Source: an uncultured Clostridia bacterium
GTDB lineage: Bacteria; Bacillota; Clostridia; Oscillospirales; Ruminococcaceae
DNA length: 58,459 nt
Assembly (NCBI GenBank): GCA_945923775.1
Contig: CAMELR010000014.1
Location: 1 to 58,459 of the forward strand
Reading direction: 5' to 3'
Within the stretch, counting starts at the first letter, position 1, and every line of letters starts with the position of its first letter. Positions 34,153 through 40,462 of this stretch are shown piece by piece. Position numbers and translations under genes: made by a program. Below the pieces are notes generated by a model, which saw only the letters and a list, made by a program, of their open reading frames with translations, did not search any database and was not told the origin of the DNA.

Positions 34153-34326
34153 GTGTACCACCACATCAGACGGCAAAGAGCAACCCACCAACTACGAATT
34201 GAAAAGGTTAAGCTCCCGAAAATTGCCAAAGAAAACGGAATTACCGAGCGACAGGCAAGAACAATACTTGACCGTTTAAAAGCGACAGGCAGAGTGTCAG
34301 TCAAAGGTGCTTTCCGGGAAGTATGA
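34153..34326 (+). CDS. Short winged-helix-like ORF, possibly frameshifted
   Basis: The translated segment KVKLPKIAKENGITERQARTILDRLKATGRVSVKG looks like a winged HTH. The start is uncertain (GTG at 34153, no clear ribosome site). After the stop, another frame continues to 34401 with a coherent acidic tail (KYDKNFESGAVTTSPAKK then DYDEPLWDD), which suggests one ancestral gene broken by a frameshift. It lies between the small HTH gene and the DnaC-like gene. Confidence 0.4.
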   Translation: MYHHIRRQRATHQLRIEKVKLPKIAKENGITERQARTILDRLKATGRVSVKGAFREV

Positions 34327-34413
34327 CAAAAACTTTGAGAGCGGCGCAGTTACCACCAGTCCGGCGAAAAAGGACTATGACGAGCCGCTCTGGGACGACT
34401 AGGAGGGAAAACA

Positions 34414-35268
34414 ATGTCAGATTTATTCAGCGGGTTTGCGCAGGAGCTTTCAGAAAAAGCCCGGAACGCGAACCCGGAACCAGAAAAGCAGTACATGGGC
34501 GAGGACGGTTTCCTTCATTGCAGTATCTGTCATGAGCCGGTACAGATGAAAGCGCCGGAGGAATGCCGCAACATCTTTCCCAGCGGAATAATGGACAAGC
34601 ATTTCCGCTGTGTAAGGGAGCGAATCGAACGTGACGAGGCAGAACGGAAACGCCGGAAAGCAGAGGAACGCATTGCCGAGCTCCAGCGGATATGCTTCAC
34701 AGACCCGGCGTATATGCGGCATACATTCGAGCAGGACAAGGGATATTCTCCGGCAGCCCGCAAAGTAGCCGAATGGTACGTTGATACATACCACGAGCGG
34801 CGTGCGAACAACGAGGGCTTAATGTTCATGGGCGACACTGGAACGGGCAAGACTTTTTACGCCTGCTGTATCGCAAACGCGTTGATACGCAAAGGCGTTG
34901 CGGTTTGGGTCACAACCATGCAGCCGCTCCTCCGGAAAGCCGGAGATTTCAGCAAGGCTGACGAGGTAATGCGCCAGGTGCAGAGCATTGACCTGCTGAT
35001 ACTCGACGATTTCGGCACCAGCCAGAACAGCGCCCGTAATCTCGATCTTATGTTTGAGATAATCGACACCAGAGCGCGCAGCGGTTTGCCGCTGATAATC
35101 ACAACGAACCTTGCGCCGCATGATTTCAAGGAGCCGCCGCTCGAACTCAAACGCATATACAGCCGGATAAAAGAGATGTGCTGGAGCAGCGCAGACAGCC
35201 CGGTCAGAATGAGCGGCGCGGATCTCCGTGAGATCCGGGCAAAGAGCGCACACAATTACGGAAAATAA
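34414..35268 (+). CDS. DnaC/IstB-like AAA+ ATPase, putative helicase loader
   Basis: This 284-residue protein has an N-terminal Cys/His zinc-finger-like segment (CSICHEPV about residue 32, with HFRC about 70) and a charged coiled coil. The AAA+ domain has Walker A GDTGTGKTF, Walker B LLILDDFGTS and sensor-1 LIITTN. This is the DnaC/DnaI helicase-loader arrangement seen in phages and integrative elements, where it recruits the host replicative helicase to an element origin. AGGAGG precedes the ATG. The large repeat-rich non-coding region begins immediately downstream, a plausible place for such an origin. Confidence 0.82.
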   Translation: MSDLFSGFAQELSEKARNANPEPEKQYMGEDGFLHCSICHEPVQMKAPEECRNIFPSGIMDKHFRCVRERIERDEAERKRRKAEERIAELQRICFTDPAYMRHTFEQDKGYSPAARKVAEWYVDTYHERRANNEGLMFMGDTGTGKTFYACCIANALIRKGVAVWVTTMQPLLRKAGDFSKADEVMRQVQSIDLLILDDFGTSQNSARNLDLMFEIIDTRARSGLPLIITTNLAPHDFKEPPLELKRIYSRIKEMCWSSADSPVRMSGADLREIRAKSAHNYGK

Positions 35269-36245
35269 AAAAGCCCTGCAAAGCCATTGACGTGGTTTGT
35301 CTGGTTTTTCGTAAGAAAAAAGCCGCCCTGACGGCGGCGAGGGCAAACATACGGAGCGAAGCGACCAACTTCTGAACTCACAGAGCAAACCCTATTGCTT
35401 ATATTATATCTCAAAAAGGGGTTGACTTATAAGCGGAGTTGACTATTTATAGACAGCATTTTCCGCCTCCCAAAGGGCGGGAAAATGCGGAGGTGTTGCG
35501 CCAATTCGCAATAACGCCGGTCAACAATTCTCGGCTTTAATTTCCTACCGCCGTACCGCCTCCGGTTCAAGTTCTTTCAAGTTTTGCGCCGCTCGCTGAT
35601 GTGTAGTTTTGTCAAGGTTCTGGACTTATACGCACACGAGCGGGTAACAGGTTTTCACAAGTTCGCCCCCGTTTACGCGCGCGTGAAAGGTCAAGTTTTG
35701 TCAGGTTTTTTCTCCGAAGAAGCCGGGCGGCTTACAGCTCAATCAGGCGGATAAACGCCGATGTTCTGAAACCCCATAGCGGGAAAAATAACTCAGGTTT
35801 TCTCAGGTTCGCCGCTCTGGGTTACGCTAACAAATGCTAACCTCTCTCGCGCGTGGAACCGTAGCAAAACGTAGCAATTCCCGCTATAATTTCGCCGTCA
35901 AAAATCTCAACGAACAGAGAGCGAACAGAGAGAAAATCGCACTTTGAACTCCGAGCGAACTCCGAGAAATTCCGGGTTGAACCTCGAGGGAACCTCGAGA
36001 ATTAACGCCGAGAACGGCACCGAAATGTTAGGAAATGTTAAGGTTGAGCCGCTCATAATATTGATAGGAAATGCTAGGGTTCTGCTCCATATATGCCAGT
36101 AAAGGAGAGAGCCGCTCACGTGCCCGGAAAGGCGCACAAGGAGCGGCTCTTTTGCGGTATAGGTAGTTACACCCCTCCGACCAGAAACGCGCCCAGAGCG
36201 GCGCAGAACGCAAAAGGGAGCGCACACCGCGCTCCCTCTGCCATA
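35269..36245. other. 977-bp non-coding region of the element
   Basis: I see no credible gene. The region starts with a GCCGCC/GGCGGC hairpin (35321-35337) after the DnaC-like gene. It then has an inverted repeat CATTTTCCGCC ... GGGCGGGAAAATG (35457-35488), a TTGCG/CGCAA hairpin (35496-35511), and a GTTGACTTATAAGCGGA / GTTGACTATTTATAG direct repeat (35421-35453). From 35566 on it carries the array of paired direct repeats. It may be a replication or partition region. Confidence 0.6.
35566..36082 (+). repeat. Array 1 of paired 10/11-bp direct repeats
   Basis: Twelve pairs, each two tandem copies of one short unit: 35566 TTCAAGTTCT/TTCAAGTTTT; 35601 and 35645 weaker; 35690 GTCAAGTTTT/GTCAGGTTTT; 35792 CTCAGGTTTT/CTCAGGTTCG; 35826 GCTAACAAAT/GCTAACCTCT; 35860 CGTAGCAAAA/CGTAGCAATT; 35911 CGAACAGAGAG twice; 35945 TGAACTCCGAG/CGAACTCCGAG; 35978 TGAACCTCGAG/GGAACCTCGAG; 36022 GAAATGTTAG/GAAATGTTAA; 36063 GATAGGAAAT/GCTAGGGTTC. 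Starts of neighbouring pairs are mostly 33-35 or 41-45 bp apart. Units differ between pairs but match within a pair. Confidence 0.8.
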
Positions 36246-36641
36246 TTACTGCACGTGCAGCTCATTTTTCAGCCCGTTCTGTAACACCTGCGAGAAGTTC
36301 AGCCCCGCCCGTTCTGCCATAGTGTTTAACCATGCCGGAATTGTGAGGGTTTTCTTTACCGCCTTGTTATCGTAGTAGCGGCGATACTCGAGCGTATCGC
36401 ACATAACCAGAGTGACGATCTCTCCCTCTCCTGCCTTGACCGCCTTAATGTCGCTCGCTGCGGGGATTGCTTTGCCGTTCTCCTCCATGTTGTAGAGGGT
36501 CAAACACAGCGCGTCAGAGGCTGCCTCGAGCCCGTCTGCCATGTCCTCGCCCTGCGTGAAGCAGTTGCTCAAATCGGGGAATGTGATTGAATAGCCCTCG
36601 CTCTCGGGCTTGAAAATTGCCGGATATACGTATTTAGCCAT
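36246..36641 (-). CDS. hicB: HicB-family antitoxin
   Basis: This 131-residue protein begins with the partial RNase-H-like HicB fold (YVYPAIFKPESEGYSITFPDLSNCFTQGEDMADGLEAASDAL). It ends with a ribbon-helix-helix DNA-binding tail (KKTLTIPAWLNTMAERAGLNFSQVLQNGLKNEL). It neutralises the HicA mRNA interferase and represses the operon. It is encoded downstream of HicA; AGGAGG precedes the ATG. Confidence 0.9.
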   Translation of the reverse strand: MAKYVYPAIFKPESEGYSITFPDLSNCFTQGEDMADGLEAASDALCLTLYNMEENGKAIPAASDIKAVKAGEGEIVTLVMCDTLEYRRYYDNKAVKKTLTIPAWLNTMAERAGLNFSQVLQNGLKNELHVQ

Positions 36642-36678
36642 TGTGTAACCTCCTTATATAGCCCAGCGGCTAGGGGGC

Positions 36679-36864
36679 TTATTTCAGCCCCGCCGCTTTT
36701 CTTATGCTCTGCTCTGTACCGTTCTTGACCTCCTCGGTGTTATGTCTGCCTACCGGGAAAGATTCGCTGGTCACTGGGCTGTACCATAGCTCGTGGCGTT
36801 TGCCCTCTCGGACTAGGTAACAGCCGATTTTCTTTAGCTGCCGCTTTATCTCTCCGTATGTCAC
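36679..36864 (-). CDS. hicA: HicA-family mRNA interferase toxin
   Basis: This 61-residue protein matches the HicA double-stranded-RNA-binding fold: an N-terminal GEIKRQLKKIGCYLVREGKRHELWYSP, with the catalytic His in the RHELW segment, and the C-terminal GRHNTEEVKNGTEQSIRKAAGL. It cleaves mRNA when freed from HicB. The start is the GTG at 36864, six bases after AGGAGGT; a longer frame upstream would begin inside the promoter. The promoter at 36889-36917 carries a 10-bp direct-repeat pair. Confidence 0.9.
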   Translation of the reverse strand: MTYGEIKRQLKKIGCYLVREGKRHELWYSPVTSESFPVGRHNTEEVKNGTEQSIRKAAGLK

Positions 36865-36888
36865 CTCATGACCTCCTCTCTGTATATT

Positions 36889-36951
36889 ATTATAGCACGT
36901 ATTAGCACGTGTGTCAATAGGTTTTTGAAAAAAATATGTATTTACACGTGT
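36889..36951 (-). promoter_or_regulatory. hicAB promoter and operator repeats
   Basis: Minus strand TTGACA (36912-36917) and TATAAT (36889-36894), 17-bp spacer. The spacer is a tandem pair TAGCACGTAT / TAGCACGTGT (36893-36912, period 10). A related palindrome ACACGTGT lies at 36944-36951. These are probably the HicB operator. Confidence 0.75.
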
Positions 36952-37122
36952 TTTTTTATTATCTCCGATAGAGGAGAGAGAATGCAGGCAGATTTTCAAT
37001 AACCGGGCTTAATTCTTGAAAAACGGGCTCTTAATTTGAAAAATCGTCACAAAATCAGCCTAAAATTGAAATTAACACGCCCATTTTGCGAATTTTCCGC
37101 AAAATCAACGTTGTAAATTGTA

Positions 37123-37601
37123 CCTAAGAAACGCTAAGGTTCGCGCACGTGCGAGGACATCGAAGCAAGAGCGAAGCTAGAGAACCGGCGCAAAAATGCG
37201 CTCGTTCGGAGATGTTCCCGACATAAAAGGCGGGGACATATAAGCGCCGCTCAGAGGCTCGGAGCTACAACGAAGTGAGAGCGAAGTGAGAGAACTGCCG
37301 CCCAGAGCAGTAGCCCTCAGAACGAGGGGGAGTCAATTTGACTTTGCCTTGAACAGTCGAGAACGCCGCCGACCGGGCGCGGTTCTCCTGCTCCTTATGC
37401 TCGCAGCCGTTCCGATCGAGGAGGCGGGAGCTGCTGAAATGCTTAGAAATGCTTAGATTGAAAACGCCTAGCAGCCGGAGCAAATCACCTAGAACCCGGA
37501 ACGAACCACCAAAACCCCGGAGCGGAACGCCTAAGACTGGTATACTCTTGCAGGGCTAAACGTGGCACGGCGGCAAATCTGGAGCGTTTGAGAGCGTTTC
37601 A
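37123..37601 (+). repeat. Array 2 of paired direct repeats, including a 21-bp tandem repeat
   Basis: Pairs: 37123 CCTAAGAAAC/GCTAAGGTTC; 37161 CGAAGCAAGAG/CGAAGCTAGAG; 37271 CGAAGTGAGAG twice; 37436 GAAATGCTTA twice; 37582 GAGCGTTTGA/GAGCGTTTCA. At 37465-37540 a 21-bp unit (consensus CRCCTARNAMCCGGARCRAA) is repeated about 3.6 times. The CGAANNNNGAG frame is the same as in array 1 and in the same orientation, although the two arrays are separated by hicBA. Confidence 0.78.
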
Positions 37602-37920
37602 GAATATAGCCACCATTCCGGATAGAAAAAGAGCCGCTCTTTAGTGAGCGGCTCCTCCAATTTTGTCCAGTCAACCGGACGTTTTGCGCAGTCGTGTATT
37701 TTGTGCAATCGAGTTCACAAGCTCTCCCCCCTTTTGCCGGAAATCCTCGCGCGGAGCTCTCGACCTCTCGAGGCTCTAACCCCATTCCCAGTAAGGAATG
37801 AACCCACAGACCGCACAACAGAGCCAAGCAAGGCAAACCAACGCCGGGCATTGAGCGGCTCTCCTCTCCCCGCTGCCACTCGAAAAAGGGGGGGAGTGTT
37901 TGGTAAAGCCAAAAATGCCG

Positions 37921-38045
37921 GGGTGATATAGTTTGCTCTGAATTGAGTGCAAATCGCTTAAAATTTGCCGCATTTTTGCCCGAAAAAGCCCGATTTTCGC
38001 CCGAAATACAAAACTATATCACCCAAAACGGCAAAAGTGATATAG
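37921..38045. repeat. Long inverted repeat GGGTGATATAGTTT with internal phased repeats
   Basis: GGGTGATATAGTTT (37921-37934) and its exact complement AAACTATATCACCC (38011-38024). TGCCG/CGGCA flanks extend the symmetry, and a third half-site GTGATATAG lies at 38037-38045. Inside the loop GCCCGA recurs at 37978, 37988 and 37999 (10- and 11-bp steps). It has no coding sense and may be an origin- or partition-type site, or an operator. Confidence 0.65.
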
Positions 38046-38133
38046 GTAGTGTAATTTTTTCGTGAACAGAAAAAGAGCCGCTCCCTCCGGAACGGCTCCT
38101 CTTACTATTCGGCGCTCTGGTCCTCTCCGCTGC

Positions 38134-38406
38134 TCATTTCTTGAATAAATCCGAATGGGTACCCGTGCGGTATAACTGGAGCTCTCCGGCGGTCTGCTTA
38201 TAAACGAGGAGCCAATCAGGCTCGATGTGGCATTCCCGATAACCGGAATAGTTCCCGGTCAACTGATGGTCTTTATTCTTTTCCGGAAGAGCGGCGGGAA
38301 TACGCAGCGTATCAATGGCAGTGTGCAGCAGTTCCATTTTGTAGCCGCGCTTTGCGCAGGTCTTAAAGTCCTTTTTGAATATGGACGAAAAGCGTACATC
38401 AAGCAT
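38134..38406 (-). CDS. YafQ/RelE-family mRNA interferase toxin
   Basis: This 90-residue toxin of the RelE superfamily, YafQ branch, has FSSIFKKDFKTCAKRGYKMELL at the N-terminus. The C-terminal HIEPDWLLVYKQTAGELQLYRTGTHSDLF contains the expected His, Tyr and Phe of the active site. It would cut ribosome-bound mRNA. The ATG at 38406 follows GGAGGA by 7 bases; the antitoxin stop lies immediately upstream, so the two are translationally coupled. Confidence 0.88.
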   Translation of the reverse strand: MLDVRFSSIFKKDFKTCAKRGYKMELLHTAIDTLRIPAALPEKNKDHQLTGNYSGYRECHIEPDWLLVYKQTAGELQLYRTGTHSDLFKK

Positions 38407-38408
38407 TG

Positions 38409-38612
38409 TCAATCCTCCGCAAGGCTCTTAAACAAATCATCAGTGGAGCCGGTGAATAATGTGCCGCCGCCGTTCTCTATCTCCTCAATAGCCGCCCGCG
38501 TTTTCTCGTTCGGTTCCTCGCCCTTATAGCCGCCGAACAGCGTTACAAATGCCTCTATCTGTTCATCGGTCAGACCGTCCAATATACACAGTGCTCTCTC
38601 TCTTGTACTCAT
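38409..38612 (-). CDS. Cognate antitoxin of the YafQ toxin
   Basis: This 67-residue acidic protein reads STRERALCILDGLTDEQIEAFVTLFGGY, followed by a flexible tail ending FTGSTDDLFKSLAED. This type of short acidic partner precedes YafQ toxins in many Firmicutes, and its C-terminal tail is expected to wrap the toxin. It has no obvious DNA-binding fold of its own, which may explain the RHH gene upstream. AAGGGG precedes the ATG. Confidence 0.75.
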   Translation of the reverse strand: MSTRERALCILDGLTDEQIEAFVTLFGGYKGEEPNEKTRAAIEEIENGGGTLFTGSTDDLFKSLAED

Positions 38613-38624
38613 AAAATCACCCCT

Positions 38625-38822
38625 TTACAGCTCTATTTCCTCGCCCGTATCAGTTCTATACTGCTCTTTAAGAGCGGCTTTAATATATCCTTGTAATTTA
38701 AGCCCTTTGTCCTCAGCTGCCTTTTGTAGCGCCTGCTTTGAGCCTTTTTTTACCTGCAAGCGTACATCATCATACGCTTTTTTTGCGTATGCGTTTTTCA
38801 GCTCTGCTTGTGTTTTCGGCAT
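38625..38822 (-). CDS. Arc-like RHH protein, first gene of the toxin-antitoxin operon
   Basis: This 65-residue basic protein reads KKAYDDVRLQVKKGSKQALQKAAEDKGLKLQGYIKAALKEQY, the common clostridial Arc-type ribbon-helix-helix pattern. It is transcribed 12 bp ahead of the antitoxin. Together the three genes look like a TA operon whose repressor is a separate protein. The three CATGTACATG palindromes in the upstream region are its probable operators. Confidence 0.75.
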   Translation of the reverse strand: MPKTQAELKNAYAKKAYDDVRLQVKKGSKQALQKAAEDKGLKLQGYIKAALKEQYRTDTGEEIEL

Positions 38823-38843
38823 ATTATTTCACCTCCCCATTAT

Positions 38844-38949
38844 ATTATACTACTTTTCACCCATCATGTACATGTACAAAATAGACGAATATTCATGTAC
38901 ATGTTTGTGAACTCTGTCTATTGAAATATACATGTACATGTAGTATAAT
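38844..38949. promoter_or_regulatory. Divergent promoters with three CATGTACATG operators
   Basis: Palindromes CATGTACATG lie at 38865-38874, 38894-38903 and 38931-38940. Leftward promoter: TGTACA (38867-38872) and TATAAT (38844-38849), overlapped by the first site. Rightward promoter: TTGAAA (38921-38926) and TATAAT (38944-38949), 17-bp spacer, containing the third site. One repressor could control both the TA operon and the HIRAN gene. Confidence 0.8.
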
Positions 38950-38995
38950 ATAATCAAGCTCAAGAGAGCAAAAAACACAGAAAGGACATAAAGCC

Positions 38996-39415
38996 ATGAA
39001 ATCAAAAGTTATGACGATCGCTAACCATCTTGTAAAACAGGGTATGAGCCGCTCGGCTGCAATGGTTCAGGCATGGATCACCGTCAAGCTCCGCAGGATA
39101 GACACCAAGACCGCCGGAGTTACTCACGGGAACCGCCAGAAGCTCCTCGCACGCCTGTCCCGGTATTCTCCGGAGGACATCACAATCAAGCTCCAGCATG
39201 AGCAGGAGAACGCAGCGGACAAGAACGCCGTGCAGGTTATAGCTGCCGTTAAGGGCAAGGGCTCTGCGGTCATGGGCTACCTCAATAGACAGCTTGCCGC
39301 CGCGATCGCGCCGCTCCTGGATAAGGGAAAAGCTGTTGCAAGTTCATTCAGAGCAATCACAGGCGGCGCGGAGTATTACCTTAACTACGGCTTGAATATC
39401 AGTATTGCCGTATGA
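38996..39415 (+). CDS. HIRAN-domain-like protein
   Basis: This is a 139-residue protein. The C-terminal two thirds (ITIKLQHEQENAADKNAVQVIAAVKGKGSAVMGYLNRQLAAAIAPLLDKG) has the HIRAN-domain arrangement, where L-x-R-E-P-x-N-x-x-D-x-N-A is followed by a GYLP-type turn. HIRAN domains bind 3' single-strand DNA ends at stalled forks or damaged DNA. The N-terminal 55 residues are a helical, basic segment (SRSAAMVQAWITVKLRRID). It is controlled by the CATGTACATG region. Function in element replication or repair is inference. Confidence 0.7.
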   Translation: MKSKVMTIANHLVKQGMSRSAAMVQAWITVKLRRIDTKTAGVTHGNRQKLLARLSRYSPEDITIKLQHEQENAADKNAVQVIAAVKGKGSAVMGYLNRQLAAAIAPLLDKGKAVASSFRAITGGAEYYLNYGLNISIAV

Positions 39416-39417
39416 GA

Positions 39418-39452
39418 AAAGCCCTTGCAACAGCGAATTGCAAAGGCTTTCA
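39418..39452 (+). terminator. Terminator of the HIRAN gene
   Basis: AAAGCC-C-TTGCAA / TTGCAA-A-GGCTTT hairpin directly after the stop codon. Confidence 0.6.
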
Positions 39453-39455
39453 GTT

Positions 39456-39515
39456 GAGCGGCTGTGTGATACAAAACCACCCCGAACATGGTTATTGTAC
39501 CACACAGCGCCGCTC
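39456..39515. repeat. 60-bp near-perfect long hairpin
   Basis: GAGCGGC-TGTGTG-A-TACAAAACCA on the left pairs with TGGTTATTGTA-C-CACACA-GC-GCCGCTC on the right around a 9-nt loop. There is no T tract, and a terminator precedes it, so it may be a cruciform, single-strand origin or structured RNA rather than a terminator. Confidence 0.6.
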
Positions 39516-39550
39516 TTGTCAAGACTTTATGAAAGGATTTTTTATATATC

Positions 39551-39955
39551 ATGAGAGAACCCATAAAGACGACCCCGGAAGAACTGGCGGAACTGCTGGC
39601 GCTGTGTCATGAGAACATACGCATAGCCGACATGACAGACGCGCGGGGCATATACGACCAGTATATAACGAAGTACGGCGCGAACCGCGACCCGGATTAT
39701 ACCGCCGTTGTAGCGCTTGGAACGCTGTACCGCACCGGGTACATACTGGGACAGAGGAGCGAGAGAGCCAGGCGCGCCGCTCGCGTCAAGCCGTTCACAG
39801 GCGGCGAACAGCAGGCATTTGAAAACAGCTTAAAGCTGGGGGCAATGCTTAACGAGTACATGAGCGCGGGCGGCTCGATCTCCAAGCTGCTGGAGCTTAT
39901 CAACCAGGTGGACAAAGCAAAGGAACTGAAAGGCGGTGCCGCTCATGGCGTATAG
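39551..39955 (+). CDS. Unknown protein of the element, 134 residues
   Basis: I do not recognise a family. It is soluble and mostly helical, starting MREPIKTTPEELAELLALCHENIR. A basic middle (GQRSERARRAARVKPF) is followed by a helical C-terminus. Its end overlaps the ImmA/IrrE gene by 11 bp, so the two are coupled and may work together. Confidence 0.6.
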   Translation: MREPIKTTPEELAELLALCHENIRIADMTDARGIYDQYITKYGANRDPDYTAVVALGTLYRTGYILGQRSERARRAARVKPFTGGEQQAFENSLKLGAMLNEYMSAGGSISKLLELINQVDKAKELKGGAAHGV

Positions 39956-40442
39956 TTCACCACTTACAGGCGAGTATTTACGCGCGTTCGAGCGGCACGC
40001 GACGAAGAACGACCCGAAGCGCGGCGGCGCAACGGTGCCATGCTGGGAGATCGTGGCGTATGCTGCGGATATCCTGGATATAGCCGCGCGGAAACTGGGG
40101 GATAGCCTGGATATGTGCCGCCTGGCGCGCAGCTTGGGAATAGACAAGATAGTATTTAACAGCAATGCGCAAATGCTAAAGCCCGGTCAATATGGTATTA
40201 TCACGATTAACGCAGACAATAAGACCACCATAGTGCTGCGGGACGAGCTGGAACGCGAAGAAAAGCGCTTTACGCTGGCGCATGAAATTTGGCACTACTG
40301 TTTGCACGTCCGGAGCAGCGGGGGGGGGGATTACTCCATATTCAGCAGCGCCATTATAGAGCAGGAAGCGGAAATATTCGCGGCGGCGCTCATGTATCTA
40401 CTAGACCAGAGGACAGCACAGAGAGCGGCGCACGCCGCATAA
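39945..40442 (+). CDS. ImmA/IrrE-family metallopeptidase
   Basis: This 165-residue protein has the zinc-protease motif HEIWHY in RFTLAHEIWHYCLHV and a downstream EQEAEIFAAALMYL helix supplying the third ligand, the standard ImmA/IrrE pattern. In ICEBs1, ImmA cleaves the ImmR repressor to induce excision, so an analogous role against the XRE protein is plausible, though here the genes are far apart. A run of ten G (40320-40329) lies in the coding region right after the active site. The ATG at 39945 is preferred to an upstream GTG. Confidence 0.85.
   Translation: MAYSSPLTGEYLRAFERHATKNDPKRGGATVPCWEIVAYAADILDIAARKLGDSLDMCRLARSLGIDKIVFNSNAQMLKPGQYGIITINADNKTTIVLRDELEREEKRFTLAHEIWHYCLHVRSSGGGDYSIFSSAIIEQEAEIFAAALMYLLDQRTAQRAAHAA
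40320..40329 (+). repeat. G10 homopolymer inside the ImmA/IrrE gene
   Basis: Ten consecutive G encode Gly-Gly-Gly-Asp just after the HExxH helix. Tracts of this length are slippage-prone and can switch genes on and off. Confidence 0.8.
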
Positions 40443-40462
40443 TGCGAAAGGAGCAAAGCACA

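Larger units (their letters stand above)
36865..38133. other. 1.27-kb non-coding region of the element
   Basis: No credible gene. It holds the hicAB promoter, a 21-bp-period repeat around ACCGGGCTTAATTCTTGAAA (37012-37054), a perfect ATTTTGCG/CGCAAAAT hairpin (37083-37105), array 2 of paired repeats, a GAGCCGCTC/GAGCGGCTC terminator-like hairpin (37631-37654), a TTTTGYSCARTC repeat (37662-37712), and a 14-bp inverted repeat (37921-38024). Confidence 0.6.

Noticed and set aside
35907-36227. Minus-strand open frame of 106 codons in array 1
   Set aside because: It spans several repeat pairs, has no ribosome site and no domain; its openness follows from the GC-rich repeats.
35566-37601. CRISPR array
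   Set aside because: Units are 10-11 bp, occur only in pairs, differ from pair to pair, and no cas gene is present.
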